A stretch of DNA of 64,000 nucleotides. Source: Neoceratodus forsteri (Eukaryota > Chordata > Ceratodontiformes > Ceratodontidae). Numbering within the stretch: position 1 is the stretch's first letter; the number at the start of each line of letters is the position of its first letter. The notes under the pieces are model-generated. The model was not told the origin of the DNA. It made no database searches and saw nothing but the letters and a program-made list of their open reading frames with translations. The stretch is from positions 1,565,210,501 to 1,565,274,500 of the forward strand of contig CM057449.1 of the NCBI GenBank assembly GCA_016271365.2, written 5' to 3'. Shown here piece by piece: positions 55,188 through 64,000 of this stretch. The position numbers and the translations under genes were made by a program.

Positions 55188-57890
55188 CCTGGCTACCTGG
55201 CTACAACATATTCAGAAGAGACAGAGCAGGCAGGAAGGGAGGAGGAGTGGCACTGTATGTGAAAAATGACATAAGGGCCACACAGATCCAGGAGGAACAA
55301 AATGGGGAGAGATACTGTGGGTTAAGCTGGAAAGGAAAATGGGGCCAGCCATCCGCACAGGTGTGGTCTATAGACCACCAGCCCAGGAGGAAGAAACAGA
55401 TAGGAGTTGATGCTAGCCATCCAAAGGATGGCAGACAAGGGTGAGGTAGTACTGGTTGGAGACTTCAATATACCAGACGTGGACTGGAGCATCCCAGCAG
55501 CAGCATCAACTAGGAGCAGATTTATCCTGGACTCCCTTCAGGGTGCCTTCCTCAAGCAACTGGTCATGGAACCAACTCGGCAGAAGGCAATACTGGACCT
55601 TGTGCTCACAAACAGGGACAGTGTGATGGGGGTAACAGTGGGGAGCACCTGGGTAACAGTGACCACCAGTCATTGTGGTTTGAAATCACAGAAAGAGCAG
55701 AACCAAACCACACAAAACACGTATCCTGGATTTTAGGGGGCAGACTTTGGGAAAATGGGAGATACTTGAAAGAGGCATTAAGGGAATGGGACAGGAATCA
55801 GGGTTGAGGAGCAGTGGGCAGTATTTAAATGGGGATTATAAGAACAACAGAATTATGCATTAAGCAGGTTAGCAAGAGGAAAGGAAGAGAGACCATTATG
55901 GTTTCCAAAGAGGTAGCAAAGAAAGTAAAGCCAAAAAGATTGCATTCAGGCAATACAAAAGACACAGGCAGAAGGGGATAGGGAGAAGTACCAGGAGAAA
56001 CAAAGGGAGGCAGGAAGTCAGTAAGGGAAGCCAAAGCTCAGACAGAAGAACACATTGCAAAAAGTGGGTAAAGGGGACAAAACCTTTTACAGGTACATAA
56101 GTGAAAAAAGAAAGACAAAGGGAGGGATAGTGAGACTGAAGGGGGAGGATGGGAGCCACGTGGAGGATGACAACAATAAAGCTGACATATTGAACAGGTA
56201 TTTCTGCTCAGTCTTTACTAAGGAAGAGGGGGGTAATGGGTCTGAAGGGAGTACAAGGGGTGAGAATGGTGCAGAAATGGACACAAGTCCCTTTACACGA
56301 GAAAGGGTCCTGAAGGAACTGGAAGTAATAAGAGCTGATAAAGCAATGGGGCCAGATGGGGTGCACCCCAGGGTCCTTAAAGAACTAAGAGAGGTGGTGG
56401 CTGAACCTCTGGCTATCCTGTTCAGCCAATCACTGAAACAGGAGGTACCCAAAGACTGAGGACAGCAGATGTAGTCCCCTTATACAAAAGGGGAACAAAG
56501 AGGAAGCAGGAACTACAGACCAGTCAGCCTCACCTCGGTAGTGGGAAAGATCATGGAAGCACTACTGAAGGAGAGATTGGTGGAACATCTGGTTGTCAAT
56601 GGACTACAGGACCCAAGGCAGCATGGTTTCACCAGGGGAGGTCATGTCAGACCAACCTCATTGAATTTTGACTGGGTGACTAGGGAGGTGGATCAGGGAG
56701 GGCAGTGGACATGGCCTATCTGGACTTCAGCAAAGCCTTGACACTGTGCCACATAGAAGACTATTACACAAACTGGGGAATATGGGTGTGGGCAGGACAG
56801 TAGTGTGGTGGGTAGGTAACTGGCTGGGTGGCAGGACACAGAGGGTGGTGGTAAATGGCTGTCACTCCACAGAGGGAAGAGTAACCAGTGGGGTACCACA
56901 GGAATCAGTGCTGGGACCGGTCCTATTCAACATCTTCATCAGTGACATTGCACAGGGTCTAGAAGGCAGAATTTCACTGTTCGCTAATGACACAAAGCTC
57001 TGTAACAGAGTTGACACACCAGAGGGTGTAGACAGAATGAGAAGGGACCTGCAGACACTTGAAGAATGGTCAAGGGTTTGGCAGTTGAAATTCAATGCAA
57101 AGAAGTGCAAGATAATGCATATGGGGCACAAAAACCCTGGCACAATATATCAGTTGGGGGGTGAGGATATAGCATGCACCAAGCAGGAAAGGGATCTTGG
57201 GGTTGTTCATCTCTGATGACCTCAAGGTAGGGAAACAGTGTGACAAGGCATCAGGTAAAGCAAATAGGATGCTGGGATGTATAGGCAGGGGCATCACCAG
57301 CAGGAAAAGGGAGGTCATAATTCCGCTATACAGACACTAGTGAGGCCCCACCTGGAGTACAGTGTACAGTTCTGGAGACCATACCTACGTAAGGACATAG
57401 ACAGGGTAGAGAAGGTTCAGAGGAGGGCAACAAAGATGGTGCATGGGTTGCATCACAAGTCCTATGAAGACAGGTTGAAGGAACTGAACATGTACTCCCT
57501 GGAGGAGAGGAGGAGAGAGGGATATGATAGAGACATACAAGTATCTTACAGGAGGAACAGGGTGCAGGAAAACACTATTTTTAAGTGAAAAAGATGTTTC
57601 AGGACTAGGGGCATGGGATGAAGTTGGAGGAGGACGATTCAGAGGAAACATGAGAAAGAATTTCTTCACAGAACGGGTGGTGGACAAGTGGAACACCCTG
57701 CCAGAGGAAGTGGTGGGGCTGAAACAATCACGGGATTTAAGAATGCATGGGATAGACATAAAGGAATTCTAGAGGACAGGGGTAAGGGGAAACAGACTTC
57801 TAGGAAAACAAACTGAACTTACAAGCTCAAATGGGCAGACTAGGTGGGCCATAGGCCCTTATCTGCCGACACTGTCTATGTATCTATGTG
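55188..57890 (+). mobile_element. CR1 LINE inserted in DIRS B, 5'-truncated
   Basis: A 2.7-kb copy running from inside the endonuclease to the 3' tail ATCTGCCGACACTGTCTATG and TATCTATGTG. TAAG at 55184-55187 and 57891-57894 is a probable 4-bp target duplication. In A the same site reads AAAAGCTGTGTCAGCAGAAC without insertion. CR1 tails of this form recur at 16565 and, antisense, at 18050. Confidence 0.92.
55200..57775 (+). pseudogene. CR1 ORF2 (endonuclease-reverse transcriptase), broken
   Basis: The endonuclease gives GTVCEKNDIRATQI-like, KGEVVLVGDFNIPDVDWSIP (about 55437-55500), QKAILDLVLTNRD and a degraded SDH motif. The connector gives SKEVAKKVK, KAQTEEHIA and NRYFCSVFTKEEGG. The RT gives GPDGVHPRVLKEL (about 56350-56390), NYRPVSLTS in another frame, VTSGVPQESVLGPVLFNIFI (about 56885-56945) and FANDTKLCNRVD, where the usual YADDT has become [24 protein letters not shown] and ERVVDKWNTLPEEVVG close it. 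Several frameshifts are present, and one catalytic aspartate is lost. Confidence 0.92.
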
Positions 57891-57894
57891 TAAG

Positions 57895-59060
57895 CAGAAC
57901 TCTGAACATCCAATTTATAATGTTTCGTGAATGTGTGAACTGAGGTCTACATAGCTGCCTTGCATAGTTCTGAAACTGTGGCCTTGCCCCTCTCCGCCCA
58001 GGAAGTTGCCGATGCCCTGGTGGAGTGACCCTGATAAGAGCCGGGGGCCTCTTGTTTTTTGCCACATCGGCGTTAACAACACAGGCCCATACCCACCTAG
58101 CTAGGGTGGGTTTAGATGCCTTTTGTCTTTGCTTGGCTGCCCCAGAAAGCACAAACAGACTATCTGATTTACGAAATTCAGATGTACATTTAAGATAGAT
58201 CCTAACTTCCCATCTCAGGTCCAGTTTATGCAACTCCTTCTCCTTGGGGTGAGAAGGATGAGGACAGAAGGATGGAAGGCAAATCTCTTGGTTCACATGC
58301 AATGCTGTGGGCATTTTAGGGATGAAGGATGGAACAGTCCTCAGCACCACTTTTTCCTTATGCATGATAAGGTAAGGCTCCTTAAGAGACAAGGCCTGGA
58401 GTTTGCCCACTCTCCTGGCTGAACACATAGCCACTAAAAAACAGAACTTTAAGACAATGCATCCAGTGGCACAGATGCCAAAGAGCTCAAAGGGTTCAAC
58501 ACAGAGAGCATTCAGAACCAGGTTAAGAGCCCACGGGGGAACTGGGGATCGAAACAGCGGTTAGCTCCTGCCAACCGCACGCAAAAAATGAACAACCCAT
58601 TTGTTTCTAGGGAAAACCACAAAGAAACTCCAAGAACAGAAACCTGCCCTCTCAGTTTACTCAATGCCAGTCCTTTATCCACGCCATCCTGAAGGAATTC
58701 CAGGATCTGAGCAATGGAGGCCTTCAGAGGGTTAATTCCTTTCTCTCTGGCCCAAGAACAAAAATTAGTCCAGAGTCAAGCATAAACAGCCGAGGTAGAG
58801 GTTTTTCTTGCCGTTAGCAAGGTTTCAACTACCCTCGGGGGGGAAACCTAGTCTTAAGAGTCTCCTCCTTTCAGGACATAGGGCCGTGAGTTGCATTGTG
58901 CTTGGGTTCGGGTGGAGAATGGGGCCTTGCAGCAGTAGGTCCCTTCATACTGGAAGGCAGAAGGGTATTTGCTGGGCTAGGTTTACTAGATCTGAGAACC
59001 ACGGTCTTCTTGGCCACTCTGGGGCTATCAGAAGAAAGCTTCCGCTTGAGTGTCATATTT
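57895..59060 (-). pseudogene. DIRS B tyrosine recombinase
   Basis: The frame at 57859-58434 shows MCSARRVGKLQALSLKEPYL with the first catalytic Arg, LPSFCPHPSHPKEKELHKLD, and KASKPTLARWVWACV. The HxxR region is frameshifted near 58010-58030. The final helix with the Tyr lies beyond the CR1 at about 55065-55187. The N-terminal domain is at about 58600-58860 (in pieces). The uninterrupted sequence around 58590-58625 marks the site where DIRS C entered element A. Confidence 0.82.
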
Positions 59061-59199
59061 TCCTTAAGACTTTCTGGAGGAGAGGCAGTGAAGGAAAAGG
59101 CATACGTTCTGCAGAAGGATCATACCTGAGTTGGAGCATCCACTGCATCTGCCTGAGGGCATTGATACCAACTGAAGAACCTGTGGGTCTGAGCATTGT

Positions 59200-60720
59200 G
59201 GCTTGAAGCAATCAGATCTATCTGTGATTGCCCAAAATGATTGCTTAGCATCACAAACACCTCTGGGTTCAACTACCAGACTCTGGGATGAACAGTTTTG
59301 TGACTTAGCCAGTCCGCCTGAATGTTTAACTCCCCTGCCAGAGTAACTGCCGATACAGTGATAAGATTCTCCTCTGCCCAGCTCAGTAGTTCGGAGGTCT
59401 CTCGAAGCATTGCCCTGCTTTTTGTGCCTTCTTAGTTGTTTATGTATGCCACTGTGACGGCATTGTCTGACTGCACTTCACTGCAGTGTTCCTCAGTCTG
59501 GACTGAAAATGAAGCAGAGCTAAGTGAACTGCCCACATCTCCAGGACATTTATGTGGAGACACTGTTCTTTTAGTGACCACATCCCCTGAGTGGGAAGTT
59601 GGTCCAGGACTGCCCCCCCCTCCACCCATGAGGCTTGCATCCGTTGTGAGAATCACCTCTAGTGGTAGTTCCAAAGGAATTCCCTTGTTGAGATTCTGCA
59701 TATTCAGCCACCAACTACAGGGAGCAATGAAGCTGCGGGGTGAGTGAGATCCTGGCTTGATAGTCCTCCAATGACGGGTTCCAGGCCATCAGCAGCCTTG
59801 TCTGAAGAGACTGCATATGGAAGCAGGTCCAGGGAACTAAGTCTTTTGCTGCTACCATGAGACCTAGAATCTGCAGCAGAGTGTGGGCCGATGTTGAGGA
59901 CTGAAGTCAGAGCCACCATATCTCCAACAGCAACATCTCCTTGTGGGAGGGTGAAAGGAACACCCTCCCTACTTTCGTGTTGATGATTGCCCCCAAGTGC
60001 TCCAAGGACAGTGATGGCTCTAAGGAGCTCTTCTCCCAGTTAATCATCCAGCCATGTGATTCCAGGATCTCCAGGGTCCTGGACACCGATCTCTTTGCAA
60101 GAAGCACTGTCGGTGCTCAAATGAACAGATCATCCAGATAAGGGTAGACATGATGACCCTCCTGTCATAGTTGAGCCACCAGGACAATCAGTACCTATGA
60201 AAAAACTCGAGGGGCTGTTGCAAGGTCTACTGGGAGTGCCTTGTACTGGAAATGATGGCTCAGTATCAAGAACCTGAAGTACTTCTCATGAGACTGTCTG
60301 TTGGGGATGTGGAGGTAAGCATCTGTCAGATCTACTGAGGCTAGGAAGTTCCCCGGTTGAACAACTCAGATTATTAACCTCAGAGACTCCATCTTGAACA
60401 TCTTGTGGTGCACAAACTTGTTCAGATGCTTCAGGCCCAAAATGGTCTGAAGCCCCCCCGGACTTCTTGGGAACTACGAAGCAGAGGGAGTAGAACCCTT
60501 GACCCTGCTCGATTGGGGGAACCAGGACGATGGCCCTGATTTGAATAAGATGGGTCAGAGTGTCTGACACCGCCCGGCATTTTGTCACTTGCTGTGAAAC
60601 CAGGGACGGCAGAAAACATCCCCTTGAGGGAACCGTTAAGAATTCTATGACATAGTCCAGGTGAAGGATTTCCAGAACCCAGGTGTCTTACGTTGCTTGG
60701 GCCCATCTTGCAAGACATTC
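59200..60720 (-). pseudogene. DIRS B reverse transcriptase-RNase H
   Basis: Pieces in several frames match A. The RT parts include FYSLCFVVPKKSGGASDHFG (about 60430-60490), LLAKRSVSRTLEILESHGWM (about 60045-60105) and LEHLGAIINTKVGRVFLSPS. The RNase H parts include LHINVLEMWAVHLALLHFQS (about 59490-59555) and NAVTVAYINN near 59435. The palm region around 60150-60240 is disrupted. More frameshifts than in A indicate longer or faster decay. Confidence 0.85.
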
Positions 60721-61115
60721 CTGTAGTCTTCCACCAAGGGAAAGAGGGCAGGAATGGGCCTGCGTACCTTCATTGTGCACTACCAGTCCTTTGTGCTGGT
60801 CCTCCTCTGCAGCGCCTGAATAAAAGGATCATCTATTGCTGTACCCTCTATTGCCAGAAGAGGTACCTCTGTTCCTTTAGGTACCAAAGTTCCGAAAGGG
60901 AAGATACCCTCCCCGGGACTGTCTGTGCTGACCATTGCCCTGTTCTTGTTGAGAAGCTGTGGCCTTGCGCTGCTGATTGGACACTGGAAGGTGGCCTTCT
61001 TATCCTGCTCATCCTGCAAGATAGAATCCAGACCAGAACCAAACAATAACTTTCCTTCAAAAGGAAGGTTAAACAGTTTCATCTTTGAAGACTGATCAGT
61101 AGACCAATGTCTGAG

Positions 61116-62264
61116 TCACACATCCCTCATGGCTGCCACAGAATGGTAGGCTGAGTGGGCTGATAAACGTAAATTGTCCACAGTGGAATCCTCAAGGAAG
61201 GAGGATGCCATGGCTACCAACTGAAAAATACTCGCACCCACCGAATCAGGAGGGATGTAGTCGATCATCATATTGACCCAGAGGTTTAAGGCTCTGGTAA
61301 CAATAAATGAAGCATAGTAAGTATGAATGTTTGCATCTGAAGCGGCAAAGGCCCTCTTGCTCGAGGTATCTATCCTCTTGTCATGTGAATCTGATAGTGT
61401 CAGTGTGCCCTCCATTGAAATGGTGCTGTGCTTTACAGAATTATAAATAGTCTTGTCTGCCAGGGGAGGGAGCCCACTTGTGAGACCTCTCCCTTAAAAA
61501 AGGATAATCCATAGTTTTTGGTTTTGGGAGATTTCTTCTCTCCTCCACATCTGCCCATTCCTGTTCAATAATTTGGTCACAGTTGAGAAAACCTGGGAAA
61601 CATTTTGGAGCAGCAGAGGATGCTAACAAAATTGAATTAACATCCAGTGACTCCATGAACTGCTCTCCCTTGAGCTGTAAAGCTCTACATGCCTCAGCTA
61701 TCAAAAAGGACAAGGACTTATTATCAAAGAGGGGTGGAATTGGTATCCTGGTCTTGGGGTCCATCCACTCTCCTTCCTCTATCTCCTCCTCAGAGGGGAT
61801 GTCCTCCTCATCTGAAAGTAATTTTCTCAGGTCAGGCATTTCCCCAAGATCCCCTTAATCATCCTCCTGGCCTTCCGATGGGTCAGGGCCAGGATCTGCC
61901 TGCATATCCGGTTCCGCAGCTTGCTCCTGCTGCGTCATAGCTGGATGTGCCTGTGTGGGCCCCCCCCCCCGACATGAGGGGCCTGGTTTGTGGTTGAGTA
62001 TATCTGCTGGGATGCCCTGCAGGACATAGGGGCTCAATAGCTCACCGAGAAGCGACCAGAGATTTTTACGCAATTTTGATTTGCCACTGCCAAGTGACGG
62101 ACCAGGTGCCCCCCTCCCAGCTCGGAGAACCGGCTGGAGGGAACTGTGAGAGAAATATGATGCTGGGCAACACAATGAGGACAGTATGAACCCACGGGAG
62201 AGGGCCTCATCACCCTTCTGCAGGACTTCCATAGTTTCATAATGTATGGTCTCCTGAAAGCCAT
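61116..62264 (-). pseudogene. DIRS B gag-like ORF1
   Basis: The frame starts MAFRRPYIMKLWKSCRRVMR with the CPHC motif. An acidic segment KLLSDEEDIPSEEEIEEGEW, FLIAEACRALQLKGEQFMES and CFPGFLNCDQIIEQEW follow. A final frame gives FIVTRALNLWVNMMIDYIPP. The parallel with A at 36250-37315 shows a family-conserved protein. Frames change at about 62050 and 61440. Confidence 0.82.
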
Positions 62265-63055
62265 GGTGCCAAAAACAGAAATAAATCTGTGACGGAAACT
62301 TTAATTTAAACTGTCTTTAAGAAATTTACTCCACAACTGGAAAAACTGTGACAGATTTTTAAAACATAATTGTTAAACAACACAAAAACTGCCAGCTAAC
62401 AGCAAAAAACGTACCAGCCACTTGAAAGACTATAACTGAGTGTGCGCTCCTCTCAAGGTGCAAATGCTGCGTTCCCCCACCTACTGGCGGGAAACTAAAA
62501 AGTTGAGGAAGCGTGCACTCAGTTCTAACAGCAGCCAAACAACTGTAAAAACTGAAGGTTAAGGGGGGAACCCCCCTCAAAAACACACCTCACAAGTTGG
62601 CTAAAACAACAGAAACACAGTAAAAATACAGAAAAAAATGCCAATAAAAAAACTCGTGGTAGGGGAAGGGGCAAGGAACCGACGCCAAAGACGAGTGACC
62701 CCTCAGAGCCTTTACACTCCCTCGAAATAAAACTGTACATACCTGAGGCCCCTTTTGTCCGTTTTTTAAGTACTGTAACAGGAGACCATAACAACACCCT
62801 AGCAAGGCATAAGTGGCTCCCAGTCCACACAGGGAGTGAGGAAAAAAAAAACAAAAAAAAAACAGGCAGGTGAATCAATTTTAAAGCCGCAGCTTAACAG
62901 GCACAATTTAAATTTAGGGGTGCTTCCTTTGAACAGGCAGCCCCTACCTGCAGAGCAGAATTTCAGCCCCAAACTGAAGTCTTCAATTCCTGATTGAAAA
63001 TTATTCCGGGAAAAGAAAGTAACTGTTTTCCTTGTGAATGGCACAGTGAAACTGT

Positions 63056-63182
63056 GATTTTCCATTAGTGCAGGGAATCCTTGGGTGCCCAACATTTGAA
63101 AATCTTGGGCTGTGCCATTCCCCTGGTAGGGGTGCACTATCCCCAATTGTACTGATTACCCATTGACAATGTGGAGCGCTAC
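63056..63182. repeat. Right inverted terminal repeat of DIRS B
   Basis: Contains GGTGCCCAACATTTG, GGGCTGTGCCATTCC and CCCATTGACAATGTGGAGCG; complement of 54382-54484. Confidence 0.85.
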
Positions 63183-63188
63183 AGAAAG

Positions 63189-63410
63189 GCCACTAGCCCA
63201 CCATAATGCACCCCTGGAGTGCCTTATTATGATTATGAAATAGGTCATTTTCAGTAAATTGGATGTATTTTTTAAAGATGGTTTTGTTGTGCTACTCTGT
63301 CTCAGCCAGGCTGTTGTGCCAGGATAATGGCAGGGCTGAAAGTACCTCTTGGCCAATCAGGAGCCAGCATTCCTTCTAATCATTTCATAATAAATCTTTT
63401 TATCAAGTGA
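63189..63410. mobile_element. Foldback repeat, right part, split by DIRS B
   Basis: CCCACCATAATGCACCCC and GGAGTGCCTTATTATG are the inverse of 54262-54300. They are followed by TTGTGCCAGGATAATGG and TTGGCCAATCAGGAGCC, the same block order as the intact copy at 24440-24530. Confidence 0.55.
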
Positions 63411-64000
63411 AGTGACTTGGTCTGGCATCTGTTGGTGTCATCCCTCCCCAAGTGAGGAAATGTGACTGATCTGGAAATTCTTGTCAGTATTTGGGAATTT
63501 ACCTTAGTGTTTCCTGTGTGCTGATACTGCCCAAAAGGGCTGGAGATTACTGTCTGGCACCAGACAAATATCCTATGGGTAAAATGGGGAAAAGTTTAAA
63601 AGTCCAGAGTTTTGGGGAAGTGTCAAGTAGGTAGACTCCATGGAGAGACAGAGTTTATTCAACATTTCTGTGACAGAATCCAGCTAGTGCTGCATAGCTG
63701 TAAGCACTGGAATTGTTTTGTCTGCCAGGTTTGGAGTAAATGGGAAGGATGGGTTAGTGTATGTCCATGGGGTCCACACTCATGCTGCCTGGGGTGGTGG
63801 ACTCTGATAGCAGTCTTGAGCAGGGCCACAAAAATACCTGAATGTATCACACCATGGTTAAAGCCAACCCAGAAGTATCAAAAGTTCACCCCATGGTGAA
63901 GCTATAAAATTAATGTGCCAGCTGAAGTACAGTATTTAGGAGACTAAATTTTACCACCATTATCTTTGAGCACACAATGAAGGAGAATAAAGGATTCTGT
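63411..64000. other. No gene or repeat recognised
   Basis: Short frames only; the 95-codon frame at 63612-63899 and its opposite-strand counterpart resemble nothing known to me. Confidence 0.4.

Larger units (their letters stand above)
54336..63188 (-). mobile_element. DIRS-type retrotransposon B, minus strand
   Basis: Same family and orientation as DIRS A. The inverted terminal repeats are 54382-54484 and 63056-63182 and the internal complementary region is 54956-55064. Order on the minus strand is gag (62264-61116), RT/RNase H (about 60720-59200) and recombinase (about 59060-55065). A 2.7-kb CR1 (55188-57890) is inserted in the recombinase end. Without it and its 4-bp duplication the element is about 6.15 kb. 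It lacks the DIRS C and SINE insertions found in A, so B documents their empty sites. All ORFs are broken, more so than in A. Confidence 0.93.

Noticed and set aside
54286..63214. Inverted flanks of DIRS B as part of the DIRS ends
   Set aside because: DIRS A lacks these flanks, and an intact copy of the same foldback repeat exists at 24.2 kb, so they are host sequence.

Overview
The window reads as non-coding DNA of a large vertebrate genome made almost entirely of transposable elements inserted into one another. I see no intact host gene. The mix points to an amphibian-like genome: DIRS-type tyrosine-recombinase retrotransposons, L2, CR1 and L1/Tx1-like LINEs, hAT and Tc1 DNA elements, and CR1 3' tails ending in a CTATGTATCTATGTG-like motif. 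A caecilian or salamander is my best guess. It is inference only; reptiles and lungfish carry similar families.

Layout. 0-6.6 kb: mostly unrecognised sequence with an L1 ORF1 relic, two strong hairpins and a 169-bp hAT-like MITE. 6.6-15.3 kb: a decayed L2 element split by a 7.1-kb full-length L1 with a 13-bp target duplication. 16-26.2 kb: LINE patchwork made of an L1 endonuclease piece, a CR1 piece split by an antisense CR1 tail, a minus-strand LINE carrying a viral-type 2A-like motif just upstream of its endonuclease, and further L1 pieces. 26.2-38.3 kb: a minus-strand DIRS element (A) whose recombinase gene is split by a second, different, plus-strand DIRS element (C). A also carries a palindromic tRNA-like SINE with a 15-bp target duplication. 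A itself splits an L1. 39.7-41.6 kb: a relic of a KCTD12-like gene, split by a 1.1-kb hAT-like element with a perfect 8-bp target duplication. 42.0-44.2 kb: three adjacent degenerate minisatellites. 44.2-50.9 kb: an almost open minus-strand L2 whose 3' UTR holds a Tc1 transposon. 51-54.3 kb: one LINE 3' end and unrecognised sequence. 54.3-63.2 kb: DIRS element B, a relative of A, split by a 2.7-kb CR1 and itself inserted in a foldback repeat. 63.4-64 kb: nothing recognised.

Nesting gives a relative history. L1 came before DIRS A, which came before DIRS C and the SINE. The foldback repeat came before DIRS B, which came before CR1. L2 came before L1 in one place and before Tc1 in another. When the insertions are subtracted, A and B come out at about 6.17 and 6.15 kb, an internal check on the boundaries. 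All protein frames found carry stops or frameshifts, so none of these copies looks able to move on its own. The nearest to intact are the L2 at 45.97-49.15 kb (four nonsense codons, no frameshift seen) and the recombinase frame of DIRS C (one nonsense codon).
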